Source: OCS116 cluster bacterium AG-435-F03
GTDB taxonomy: Bacteria > Pseudomonadota > Alphaproteobacteria > MED-G09
Direction of reading: 5' to 3'
Assembly: GCA_003212795.1 (NCBI GenBank)
Contig: QCOV01000001.1
Location: 277,321-341,320 of the forward strand
Length of the DNA stretch: 64,000 nucleotides
Below, piece by piece: positions 9,738-17,985 of the stretch. Below the pieces are notes generated by a model. The model was not told the origin of the DNA. It worked only from the letters and a program-made list of their open reading frames with translations, and did no database searches. The translations under genes were made by a program, and so were the position numbers. Each line of letters starts with the position of its first letter. Position 1 is the first letter of the stretch.

Positions 9738-10931
9738 TTATTTCTCGGCCTCTAGAACCACTTTGTCATTTTTCATTTTTATAGATATTTTACCATTTTT
9801 AAAATCAACAGCTTTTTTTCCAAATATTTTATATCTCCATCCTTTTAATGTCTTGATATCAGCTTGATCATCAAGCACTAGCTCCTGAAGATCGTTTTTA
9901 TTTGCTATTAGTTTTTGTGCAACGCCGTATTCCTCGGATATATTATCAAGCAGAATCTTTAAAATAGAAACCTTAGATGATATTCCCGTTGGAAGTCTTT
10001 TTAAGGGTTTAATTTTTGGAAGTTTTTCTTTTTTTATCGATTTACCTTTATCGATGATTTTAATAATTTCTTCGGTAAATTCTTTTCTTAAAGAACCCTT
10101 TCTATTGAATGATCTTAAATTATTGAGATCATCTCTATTTTTTGGTTGGGCTGAGCATAACTCATATATTGCGTCATCCCTTATTATATTACCTCTTGGA
10201 ACATCTTTTTCTTGTGCCTTGATTTCTCTCCATTTTGCTAACTCAATAAGAATTCCTATTGAATTTTTATTCAAATTTCTATATTTCAATCTTTTCCATG
10301 AATCATCAGGGTTTAAGTCATAAGTTTTCTTTGAAATTAAAATTCTAATTTCTTCTTTAAACCAACTCTCTCTTTTATTATTAATTATTTTATCCTTAAT
10401 TAGAGGGTATATCTCAAATAGATGAGTCACATCTGATATTGCATAATTAATTTGTTTTTTACTTAATGGACGATTTGACCAATTTGTTAGTCTTGATGTT
10501 TTATCAATTTTTTTTCCTAAAAGCTGAGAAACTAAATTCTCATATCCTATAGAGTCTCCAAAACCACAAACCATGGCAGCAATTTGAGTATCATATATAT
10601 TTTTAGGAATTTTTTTTGTTAAATTATAAAAAATCTCAATATCCTGTCTTCCAGAATGAAAAATTTTAACTATTTCATTATTACTAAGAATTTTAAAAAA
10701 AGGTTTTAGATCTAGCCCCTTGACCAATGGGTCAATAATAATTTTATCCTCACCATTAAAAACTTGGATAAGGCATAATTTCGGCCAATATGTTTTTTCT
10801 CTTATGAATTCAGTATCGATAGCAAGAAATTTTGATTTATTTAATTTAGAACATACTTCAGATAAGTGATTTGTGTCTTTAACATAATGCATTAATGACT
10901 TATACAGAATAATGCTTTTCTTGTCCTTCAT
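9738..10931 (-). CDS. rnd: Ribonuclease D
   Basis: RNase D is a DEDD-family 3'-5' exonuclease that trims tRNA precursors. The protein is up to 397 residues. The exonuclease domain begins at LAIDTEFIRE (Exo I with Asp and Glu), continues through IFHSGRQDIE (Exo II) and ends with INYAISDVTHL (Exo III, YxxxD). HRDC-type helices follow from about residue 220 (LAKWREIKAQ and RGNIIRDDAI). An ATG 39 bases downstream (MHYVKDTNHL) aligns better with the family's usual start. Neither start has a clear ribosome-binding site, so the longer form is given. It diverges from aspS across about 40 bases. Confidence 0.93.
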   Translation of the reverse strand: MKDKKSIILYKSLMHYVKDTNHLSEVCSKLNKSKFLAIDTEFIREKTYWPKLCLIQVFNGEDKIIIDPLVKGLDLKPFFKILSNNEIVKIFHSGRQDIEIFYNLTKKIPKNIYDTQIAAMVCGFGDSIGYENLVSQLLGKKIDKTSRLTNWSNRPLSKKQINYAISDVTHLFEIYPLIKDKIINNKRESWFKEEIRILISKKTYDLNPDDSWKRLKYRNLNKNSIGILIELAKWREIKAQEKDVPRGNIIRDDAIYELCSAQPKNRDDLNNLRSFNRKGSLRKEFTEEIIKIIDKGKSIKKEKLPKIKPLKRLPTGISSKVSILKILLDNISEEYGVAQKLIANKNDLQELVLDDQADIKTLKGWRYKIFGKKAVDFKNGKISIKMKNDKVVLEAEK

Positions 10932-10972
10932 AAAAATGTATTAAAGATATTCGTAAAAGATAAAAAAGATAA

Positions 10973-12745
10973 ATGCACCAATATAGAACACATAATTGTA
11001 ATGGCTTGCGAGCTGAAGATATTAATCAAGAAGTTAGATTATCAGGCTGGGTTCACAGAAAAAGAGATCATGGCGGTCTTTTGTTTATTGATTTGAGAGA
11101 TCATTTTGGTCTAACACAGTTGGTTTTTGATCCAGATAGCAGTGCTTTCCAAGAAGCAGAAAAAGTAAGAAATGAGTCTGTAATAACAATTAATGGAAAA
11201 GTTGTACAAAGATCAGATGATACGATTAATAAAGCATTGCCAACTGGAAAAATTGAGGTTTATGTCGATACACTTGAAGTAATTGGGAGTTCAGATGATA
11301 TTCCATTACCAGTTTTTGGTGAGCCTGATTATCCAGAAGAAATAAGACTAAAATATAGGTTTTTAGATTTAAGAAGAGAAACTCTTCATAAGAATATAAT
11401 ATTAAGATCTGAAATTATTAATTTTATTAGAAGTAAGATGATTGAAAATGATTTTCTTGAGATTCAAACACCAATAATGACCGCATCTAGTCCTGAAGGA
11501 GCAAGAGATTATTTGGTTCCTTCAAGGGTACATCAAGGTAAATTTTATGCTCTTCCTCAAGCTCCACAACAGTTTAAACAACTCCTTATGACTTCAGGTT
11601 TTGATAAGTATTTTCAGATTGCTCCATGTTTTAGAGATGAGGATGCTAGAGCTGACAGGTCTCCTGGAGAATTCTATCAATTAGATATTGAAATGAGCTT
11701 TGTTAATCAAGAGGATATTTTTGAATCAGTTGAACCCTTGCTAAGAGACGTATTTGAAAAATTTTCTGAAAATATGGCTGTTAACAAAAAATTTCCGAGG
11801 ATTTCTTATGCAGAATCAATTCAAAAATATGGAACAGATAAACCAGATCTACGAGTAGAAATTGAACTTGATGATATTACCGAAGTATTTGTTGATTCTG
11901 GTTTTAAAATTTTTGCTGACCAAATTTCTAAAAATGAGAAAATAAAAGTATGGGCTATTCCTTCTAAGACAGGAGGATCAAGAGCTTTTTGTGATAAAAT
12001 GAATAAATGGGCGATTGAAGAAGGCCAACCAGGCCTAGGATATATATTTTTTAAAGATGGAAAAGGATCAGGCCCAATTGCAAAAAATATTGGAGATGAA
12101 AAGACTGAATTAATTAAAAATAAATTCTCACTCGATGATGGTGATTCCATTTTCTTTGTATGTGGTATTCCTAATAATTTCTTAGATTTTATTTCCAGAG
12201 CAAGGGTAAAAATTGGAAATGAGCTAGAATTGATAAAGAAAGATTCTTTCGAGTTTTGTTGGATTGTTGATTTTCCAATGTTTGAGTATAATGAAGAATT
12301 AAAAAAAATAGATTTCTCCCATAATCCGTTTTCTATGCCACAAGGAGGATTAGAGTCCTTAGAAAATATGGATCCATTAAAAATTAAAGCTTTTCAATAT
12401 GATATCGTTTGTAATGGTGTTGAATTGTCATCTGGCGCAATAAGAAATCATAGACAAGATATTCTTTTAAAGGCTTTTGAAATCGCTGGATATAACATTG
12501 ATGAAATTAAGAAACGGTTTGGAGCGATGTACGATGCTTTTGGCTATGGCGCACCGCCTCATGGTGGCATTGCTCCTGGTATTGACAGAATTGTAATGCT
12601 TATTGCTGGTGTAGAAAATATACGAGAAGTCATTGCTTTCCCTATGAATCAACAAGCGCAAGATCTTATGATGAATGCACCATCCGAAATATCCTCAGAT
12701 CAGCTTAAAGAAATCGGTATTAAAATTATCGAGAAGAAAGAATAG
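10973..12745 (+). CDS. aspS: Aspartyl-tRNA synthetase (probably also charges tRNA-Asn)
   Basis: This class IIb synthetase charges tRNA with aspartate. At 590 residues it has the bacterial layout: an OB-fold anticodon domain (1-105), motif 1 near 140, motif 2 [10 protein letters not shown] (about 221), a GAD insertion domain and motif 3 [11 protein letters not shown] (about 540). The anticodon loop reads [11 protein letters not shown]. The histidine at residue 28 matches the position that, in the non-discriminating AspRS of Pseudomonas, allows tRNA-Asn to be charged; GatCAB then amidates Asp-tRNA-Asn. That specificity is inference. The NDUFA12 gene starts one base after the stop. Confidence 0.96.
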   Translation: MHQYRTHNCNGLRAEDINQEVRLSGWVHRKRDHGGLLFIDLRDHFGLTQLVFDPDSSAFQEAEKVRNESVITINGKVVQRSDDTINKALPTGKIEVYVDTLEVIGSSDDIPLPVFGEPDYPEEIRLKYRFLDLRRETLHKNIILRSEIINFIRSKMIENDFLEIQTPIMTASSPEGARDYLVPSRVHQGKFYALPQAPQQFKQLLMTSGFDKYFQIAPCFRDEDARADRSPGEFYQLDIEMSFVNQEDIFESVEPLLRDVFEKFSENMAVNKKFPRISYAESIQKYGTDKPDLRVEIELDDITEVFVDSGFKIFADQISKNEKIKVWAIPSKTGGSRAFCDKMNKWAIEEGQPGLGYIFFKDGKGSGPIAKNIGDEKTELIKNKFSLDDGDSIFFVCGIPNNFLDFISRARVKIGNELELIKKDSFEFCWIVDFPMFEYNEELKKIDFSHNPFSMPQGGLESLENMDPLKIKAFQYDIVCNGVELSSGAIRNHRQDILLKAFEIAGYNIDEIKKRFGAMYDAFGYGAPPHGGIAPGIDRIVMLIAGVENIREVIAFPMNQQAQDLMMNAPSEISSDQLKEIGIKIIEKKE

Positions 12746-12746
12746 A

Positions 12747-13130
12747 ATGAGTCTTAAATCATTATTTTTAGAAACCTTTACCTGGTGGAATAACCAAACT
12801 TTAAGTACAAAATTATTAACTTTATTTAGAGGAAAATTTGTTGGTAAAGATATAAATGGAAATATTTTCTATATTAATAAAAAAAATAAGAATCAGAGAT
12901 GGGTTATATATAATGGCTTGATGGATGCTTCAAGAATTGCAGCTGATTGGCATGATTGGTTGCATTATCGAACCGATGAAATACCAAATGAAAGTGACAA
13001 AAAGCCAAATTGGTATAAAATACATAAGGAAAATGCAACTGGTACAAATGATGCTTATAACCCTGATGAGTCAAAGAAAAAAGAGCCAGAGATGTTAAAA
13101 AAAACTTATAAACCTTGGAGTCCTGAGTAA
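12747..13130 (+). CDS. NDUFA12-family complex I accessory subunit (17.2 kDa-type)
   Basis: This is a 127-residue homologue of NDUFA12, a supernumerary subunit shared by mitochondrial and alphaproteobacterial NADH:ubiquinone oxidoreductase. The family core is visible: an N-terminal TWWNNQTLSTKL helix, LFRGKFVGKDINGNIFY, RWVIYNG and the highly conserved WHDWLHY (about residues 69-75), with a charged, proline-containing C-terminus ending KPWSPE. The ATG one base after the aspS stop was chosen over an in-frame start inside aspS because it matches family length. Its partner complex is encoded by the nuo operon at the other end of the window. mlaD follows after five bases. Confidence 0.9.
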   Translation: MSLKSLFLETFTWWNNQTLSTKLLTLFRGKFVGKDINGNIFYINKKNKNQRWVIYNGLMDASRIAADWHDWLHYRTDEIPNESDKKPNWYKIHKENATGTNDAYNPDESKKKEPEMLKKTYKPWSPE

Positions 13131-13135
13131 ATATA

Positions 13136-13582
13136 ATGCGGTCAAATATATTTGAAACATTTATTGGAGCAATTGTCATTATATTGGCTGTATCATTTCT
13201 TTTTTACAGTTTTTCAATCACAGATAATAATACTGAAGGAACTTATAATATAAATGCTACCTTCAACAGAATAGATGGAATACAAATTGGTTCGGATGTT
13301 AGACTTTCTGGAATTAAGATAGGAAGTGTATCTAAAAGTTCTTTAAATCAGACATCATATGAAGCTCAGTTAGTTCTGATTATTGATAACTCAATAAAAA
13401 TTCCTGATGATAGCTCAGCAAAAATTACTATGGATGGATTACTTGGGAGTAATTATATTTCAATTGAACCTGGAGGAAGTGAAATTTATTTAAGCGAAAA
13501 TGATTATCTTCTTTATACTCAAGGATCTGTTGATTTAATAGGGCTGGTTGGTGAGGCTTTATTTTCAGTAGAAGAAAATTAA
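13136..13582 (+). CDS. mlaD: MlaD-family phospholipid-transport substrate-binding protein
   Basis: MlaD is the membrane-anchored periplasmic lipid-binding (MCE-domain) subunit of the Mla ABC system, which keeps phospholipids out of the outer leaflet. The 148-residue protein has one N-terminal transmembrane helix (about 7-27) and a single MCE domain (about 38-118) with FNRIDGIQIGSDVRLSGIKIG and the DGLLGSNYISIEPGG segment. The single domain and short length fit MlaD rather than the multi-domain PqiB type. No mlaE, mlaF or mlaC is nearby; in many alphaproteobacteria they are also encoded elsewhere. The last four bases, TTAA, are shared with the stop of the convergent accC. Confidence 0.9.
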   Translation: MRSNIFETFIGAIVIILAVSFLFYSFSITDNNTEGTYNINATFNRIDGIQIGSDVRLSGIKIGSVSKSSLNQTSYEAQLVLIIDNSIKIPDDSSAKITMDGLLGSNYISIEPGGSEIYLSENDYLLYTQGSVDLIGLVGEALFSVEEN

Positions 13583-14919
13583 TTATTTTTTTTATAATTT
13601 TCTAACCAGTTAATATCATAACTGCCATCCTCAAAATCTTTTTGGTTTATTATTTGTTGAAAAAAAGGAATAGTCGTTTTTATACCATCTATTACAAATT
13701 CATCCAGAGCTCTTTTTAATCTTTGTATACAGGAAACCCTATCTTTGTCATAAACAATAAGCTTTGCTATTAGACTATCATAATATGGTGAAATCTCTAA
13801 TCCTGAATAACAATTTGAATCTACCCTTACACCAGGGCCACTTGGAGCATGATAATTTGTTATTATCCCAGGTGAGGGTATAAAGCTATCTGGGTCTTCA
13901 GCGTTTATTCTACACTCTATCGAATGACCGTTACTTTTGAGAGTATCTTGATCAGTTGAGAGCTTATATTTAGCAGCAATTTTTATTTGTTCTTTCACTA
14001 AATCAAAATTATAAATTTCTTCCGAAACAGGATGCTCAACTTGAAGTCTGGTATTCATTTCCATAAAATAAAAATTACCATTTTCATAAAGGTATTCTAC
14101 TGTTCCAGCATTACAATATCCCATTGTTTTTAATGAATTAATTGTTAAACTGCAAATTTCATCTCTTTTCTTATCATCTATAATAACTGATGGAGTTTCT
14201 TCAATTAATTTTTGATTTCTTCTTTGCATTGAACAATCTCTTTCTCCTAAATGTACTATATTATTATACTCATCACCGATTACCTGTATTTCTATATGTT
14301 TAGGATTTTGTAGATATTTCTCAATATAAACTCTCTTATCATTAAAAGATTTTTCAGCTTCAGTAGAAGCTTTTTTTAAAGACTCATCTAAATCTTCTTC
14401 TTTAAAAACTTTTATCATTCCTCGACCACCACCACCTGATGAAGCTTTTATAATTATTGGGTAGCCAAGTGTACTTGCTACTTCAAGACCCTCTTTTGTG
14501 TTGCTTATTTCTCCTGGAGAACCAGGAATAATTGGAAGACCAAGATTATTTGCTGACTCTTTTGCTAAGATTTTATCACCCATCATTTTAATATGTTCAG
14601 ATTTTGGGCCAATAAATTTAATACCATGTGCTTCTAGTTTTTCAACAAAGCCAAAATTTTCTGATAAAAAACCATACCCTGGATGTACTGCATCTGCACC
14701 AGAAACTTCACAAGCAGAAATTATCGCAGGAATATTTAAATAAGATTTGAGTGATGAGGCAGGCCCAATACAAACACTTTCATCCGCTAATTTAACATGC
14801 ATTGCATTTTTATCTGCAGACGAATATACAGCTACCGTCTGTATTCCAAGTTCTTTACATGCCCTTAAAACCCTAACAGCAATTTCACCTCTATTAGCTA
14901 TAAGAATTTTATTGAACAT
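13579..14919 (-). CDS. accC: Acetyl-CoA carboxylase, biotin carboxylase subunit AccC
   Basis: AccC uses ATP and bicarbonate to carboxylate biotin on AccB, the first half-reaction of fatty-acid synthesis. The 446-residue protein shows the N-terminal ANRGEIAVRV, the ATP-grasp glycine loop SSGGGGRGM (about 161), HIEIQVIGD (about 209), HLGERDCSMQRRNQK and EMNTRLQVEHPVSE (about 288-301), which includes the bicarbonate and biotin-site residues. It starts immediately after the accB stop, giving the usual accB-accC pair, and aroQ lies upstream of them. The 3' end overlaps mlaD by four bases. Confidence 0.97.
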   Translation of the reverse strand: MFNKILIANRGEIAVRVLRACKELGIQTVAVYSSADKNAMHVKLADESVCIGPASSLKSYLNIPAIISACEVSGADAVHPGYGFLSENFGFVEKLEAHGIKFIGPKSEHIKMMGDKILAKESANNLGLPIIPGSPGEISNTKEGLEVASTLGYPIIIKASSGGGGRGMIKVFKEEDLDESLKKASTEAEKSFNDKRVYIEKYLQNPKHIEIQVIGDEYNNIVHLGERDCSMQRRNQKLIEETPSVIIDDKKRDEICSLTINSLKTMGYCNAGTVEYLYENGNFYFMEMNTRLQVEHPVSEEIYNFDLVKEQIKIAAKYKLSTDQDTLKSNGHSIECRINAEDPDSFIPSPGIITNYHAPSGPGVRVDSNCYSGLEISPYYDSLIAKLIVYDKDRVSCIQRLKRALDEFVIDGIKTTIPFFQQIINQKDFEDGSYDINWLENYKKNN

Positions 14920-15378
14920 TTATTCTATAATAATTAATGGGTCGTCAAACTGAACTGGCTGCTCATTTTTAACAAGTATTTCTTTTATTGTTCCATTTTT
15001 ATCGGCAACAATATCATTCATTGTTTTCATGGCTTCAACAATCAATAATGTTTGTCCTTTTTTAACTTTGTCACCAGTTTTTATAAAAGGATCAGAATCA
15101 GGTTCAGGCTGAAGATAAATAGTACCTACCATTGGAGATTTGATAATATTTTCAGTATTTTCATTAATAAGATTCTCATTCTTAGTATTATTATCAGTTT
15201 TTTCTTGATTAGTAGAAATATTAGGAATTTGTTGTTTATAATTATTTCTTGCAACTTTAACTTTGCCAATTTTATCATTCTCAATTTGGATTTCAGATAA
15301 ATTTAATTCTTCAAGCATATTAGTTAATTCCTTAATAGCCTGTTTAATTTCTTCCTCAATTATTTGATTTTTTGTCAA
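14920..15378 (-). CDS. accB: Acetyl-CoA carboxylase biotin carboxyl carrier protein AccB
   Basis: AccB carries the covalently bound biotin that shuttles CO2 between AccC and the carboxyltransferase AccAD. The 152 residues comprise an N-terminal helical region (1-40), a flexible Asn/Lys/Thr-rich linker (about 45-75, unlike the Pro/Ala-rich linkers of high-G+C species) and a C-terminal biotinyl domain beginning KSPMVGTIY. The biotinylated lysine lies in EAMKTMNDI (about residue 117). The gene sits between aroQ and accC on the same strand with almost no spacing. The enzyme that would attach the biotin, BirA, begins at the far right edge of the window. Confidence 0.96.
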   Translation of the reverse strand: MTKNQIIEEEIKQAIKELTNMLEELNLSEIQIENDKIGKVKVARNNYKQQIPNISTNQEKTDNNTKNENLINENTENIIKSPMVGTIYLQPEPDSDPFIKTGDKVKKGQTLLIVEAMKTMNDIVADKNGTIKEILVKNEQPVQFDDPLIIIE

Positions 15379-15390
15379 AATAAATCTCCA

Positions 15391-15834
15391 TTATTTTAGC
15401 TCTTCCAAAAGAAATTTAAGCGCATATAAATAACCTTCAATCCCTAAACCGCTTATAACACCAATTGCAGCTTTAGAAACATATGAATTGTGTCTAAAAT
15501 CTTCTCTTTTAAAAATATTTGATATGTGTACTTCTATTATAGGAATTTTAACTGTTAGAAGGGCATCTAATAAAGCAACAGATGTATGTGAGTATCCCGC
15601 AGGATTAATAATAATTGCATTTGCTTTTTTTGAGGCTTCATGAACAAATTCAATTAATTCCCCTTCGTGATTTGTTTGTTTAAAATAAATTTCAGAATTA
15701 TTTTCTTTACCATAATTACTTAGAGATTTCTCTATATCCTTTAATGATACATTCCCATAAATATCTGGCTCTCTATCTCCAAGTAAGTTTAAGTTAGGAC
15801 CATTCAAAACATATATTTTACTAGCTTTAGACAT
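15391..15834 (-). CDS. aroQ: Type II 3-dehydroquinate dehydratase AroQ
   Basis: AroQ dehydrates 3-dehydroquinate to 3-dehydroshikimate in the shikimate pathway. The 147-residue length is that of the type II dodecameric enzymes. Motifs are VLNGPNLNLLGDREPDIYG at the N-terminus, including the catalytic lid arginine and tyrosine; the segment QTNHEGELIEF; INPAGYSHTSVAL; and VEVHIS-like IEVHISNIFKREDFR with the catalytic histidine. It precedes accB by 12 bases, the aroQ-accB-accC order common in proteobacteria. A perfect 9-base palindrome lies about 20 bases upstream of its ATG. Confidence 0.96.
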   Translation of the reverse strand: MSKASKIYVLNGPNLNLLGDREPDIYGNVSLKDIEKSLSNYGKENNSEIYFKQTNHEGELIEFVHEASKKANAIIINPAGYSHTSVALLDALLTVKIPIIEVHISNIFKREDFRHNSYVSKAAIGVISGLGIEGYLYALKFLLEELK

Positions 15835-15857
15835 TGTTATTTTTACGAATCATAACG

Positions 15858-15880
15858 ATATCTAACCTTTTGTTAGATAT
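15858..15880. promoter_or_regulatory. Perfect palindrome upstream of aroQ-accB-accC (candidate operator)
   Basis: ATATCTAAC and its exact reverse complement GTTAGATAT are separated by CTTTT. A G-T and a C-G pair extend the dyad by two positions on the outside. It sits in the 76-base gap between the dsbA-like gene and aroQ. On the transcribed minus strand the stem is followed by CGTTATG rather than a run of T, so it does not look like an intrinsic terminator. It could be a repressor or activator site for aroQ-accBC, or an RNA hairpin in the leader. No known regulator is assigned. Confidence 0.45.
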
Positions 15881-15910
15881 TGCGTCAACTCTTTGAGATA
15901 ATCAGATATG

Positions 15911-16630
15911 TCAGTTTGAAGATAATAATCTTAATATTGAAGCTTTATCTATTGCTCCAGGTATAACATTTTTGTTTATAATGAATGTAGGTGTGCCATT
16001 TATATCAAGTTTATCAGCCAATATATAATTTTCTTCAATAAAGCCAACATCTAACTTATTCATTTTTTCAATTAATAAATTGGGTTCAATATTTATTTCA
16101 CTGGCAAATGTTTTAATATTATCAATTGTAATTTTTCCGCGATGATTAATTAATTTTTGATGCATTTCAAAATATTTTCCTTCATTAAACGCTTCATATG
16201 CAGCCTTTGATGCTAATAACGAACTTTGCCCTAAAACAGGTAATTCAATGAAAACAATTTTTATGTTTTTATCTTCAGAGACTAATTCTATCAAATCAGA
16301 GAAAACTCTTTTACAATAACCACAATTATAATCAAAAAATTCATAAATTATTTTAGTTCCATTTGGATTTCCAATATAAAATTTTTGATTTTCAAGAAAT
16401 AATTTACTCTGATCAATTATGTTTTTTTGAATTTCATTTCTTTTGTCTATTAAAATTTCTTCAGCAATATCTATAAGGTTTTCTATCTCTTCGGGATGAT
16501 TTTCTAAGTAATTAGTAATTTCTTCTTCATTTGTTTCTGAATTTATTAAATAATTAAATGAATAACCAAAAATAAAAAAAACAACTAAGAGAAAAATAAA
16601 TTTAATTGAAGGGTTTTTTATACTGGGCAT
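15911..16630 (-). CDS. DsbA-family thiol-disulfide oxidoreductase (membrane-anchored)
   Basis: This is a periplasmic thioredoxin-fold protein of 239 residues. A transmembrane or signal segment lies at about 11-28. An Asn/Glu-rich helical stretch (about 35-80) precedes the thioredoxin fold, which carries the redox motif CGYC (in FFDYNCGYCKRVF, about 110) and the cis-proline loop NGTPTF (about 208). This architecture is that of the ScsC/BdbD-like DsbA proteins common in alphaproteobacteria. Whether it oxidises or isomerises disulfides cannot be told. The ATG is preferred over an in-frame GTG 12 bases upstream because a GGA lies at proper distance. It overlaps the end of the M48 peptidase gene by 13 bases. 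Confidence 0.9.
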   Translation of the reverse strand: MPSIKNPSIKFIFLLVVFFIFGYSFNYLINSETNEEEITNYLENHPEEIENLIDIAEEILIDKRNEIQKNIIDQSKLFLENQKFYIGNPNGTKIIYEFFDYNCGYCKRVFSDLIELVSEDKNIKIVFIELPVLGQSSLLASKAAYEAFNEGKYFEMHQKLINHRGKITIDNIKTFASEINIEPNLLIEKMNKLDVGFIEENYILADKLDINGTPTFIINKNVIPGAIDKASILRLLSSN

Positions 16631-17976
16631 CTTTTTTTCCACTTTTGTTTATTTTCAGAATCTAAAATTATATCTTCAGCCCTCATTAATAATGGGCCAT
16701 TATCTTTCAAATTATTTTTAGATCTTTTTGCATGAAATGAAGCTAAGTTTACATCTCCAAGTACAAAGTATCTTTCTGCAGAATATAAATCTGCTTTTCC
16801 AATATTGCCAAGTCTTGCTTCAGCAATTGCTAGCTGGAACCAAGCATAAGAATTTTTTTGATCTTTTTTAATTACATTATTAAGCAAGTTTTGTGCCTTA
16901 ATATCATATTCTTTATCATTTAGTGCAAGGTAGGCTGATGCTAGGGCAATATTGAGCAATGGATGTCCAGTAGAAAATTTAACAGCTTTTTCATAAGGTT
17001 CAATTGACGGCTTTATTTTTCCAGATTCATATAGAATTTGCCCTTTTAATTCATAGTACCAAGGATTAGTAGGGTACTTATCAATTAATATATTTATTTT
17101 ATCTATGGCTTTGTCTGTTAATGCCTTTCTATATAGAGCAACAGAAGATGCGTAAATTGCATAATCAGAGTCATTCTTTTCATATTTTCTTATAATATCA
17201 TCAGGTCTTTTTAAAAATCCCTCGAGTTTTGCACGTATCATATTATATCTATAAGTTAATTCTAATGAGTCTCTTTGATTGTAGAATTTTGATTTTACTG
17301 CTTGATTCTCTAAAGCCATAATTCTTTGACGAGAAATAGGGTGGCTACGGACTCTAGAGCTTTGATTTCTTGCACTTAATGCCTCTTGATCAGCGAAATT
17401 ATAAAGAACATCAATCATACCTTTTGAAGAAAGGCCAAGTTTTTCAAGATATTGGAATGCTGCTTGATCAGCCGCAGCTTCCTGACCACGAGAATATTTA
17501 GCTACCATACCTTGTGCAATTTGCTGACTTCCAAGTAAAATACCCTGCACAGCATCACTGTCACCTCCAGCAACTGCAGCGCCAATGCCAAGGAGTAAGC
17601 CTATAATCATAGGTGCTTGCGCTTTTTTTAAGGCAATGTCGGATCTTGCAAGATGAGCACCTGCTATATGACCTGTTTCATGAGCTAAAACTCCCCTAAG
17701 CATTGAAGGGTCATCAAATTCCATAATAAGTCCTGTATTAACAAAAATTTTCTGACCACATGTTACAAATGCATTTACGCTATTGTCATTAAATAAATAT
17801 AAATCAACTGAGGAGGAATTTAAATTTGCTACATTGACAATTGGCGTTGTCATTTCTGATAGAAACAACTCTGTTTCTGCATCTCTAGCAATACCTCTTC
17901 CACTAAGATCGGGTGTTAATAAAATGATTAAATAAAGGTGTATTAATAATGAAAATATTTTATTTTTTTTGATCAT
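16618..17976 (-). CDS. Periplasmic M48-family metallopeptidase with TPR domain (BepA-like)
   Basis: This is a zinc protease of 452 residues with a signal peptide at about 8-26. The HExxH motif appears in LAHETGHIAGAH (about residue 98), and the downstream zinc ligand lies in GQEAAADQAAF (about 164), followed by the RSHPISRQRI segment. From about residue 250 the chain is helical with TPR-like repeats (for example PWYYELKGQILYESG and YAWFQLAIAEARLG). In Escherichia coli BepA, such proteins assemble or degrade stalled outer-membrane proteins, notably LptD. LptD is encoded elsewhere in this window, but a link is only inference. It lies between rne and the dsbA-like gene on one strand. Confidence 0.92.
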   Translation of the reverse strand: MIKKNKIFSLLIHLYLIILLTPDLSGRGIARDAETELFLSEMTTPIVNVANLNSSSVDLYLFNDNSVNAFVTCGQKIFVNTGLIMEFDDPSMLRGVLAHETGHIAGAHLARSDIALKKAQAPMIIGLLLGIGAAVAGGDSDAVQGILLGSQQIAQGMVAKYSRGQEAAADQAAFQYLEKLGLSSKGMIDVLYNFADQEALSARNQSSRVRSHPISRQRIMALENQAVKSKFYNQRDSLELTYRYNMIRAKLEGFLKRPDDIIRKYEKNDSDYAIYASSVALYRKALTDKAIDKINILIDKYPTNPWYYELKGQILYESGKIKPSIEPYEKAVKFSTGHPLLNIALASAYLALNDKEYDIKAQNLLNNVIKKDQKNSYAWFQLAIAEARLGNIGKADLYSAERYFVLGDVNLASFHAKRSKNNLKDNGPLLMRAEDIILDSENKQKWKKRCPV

Positions 17977-17985
17977 TTTAAGTTT

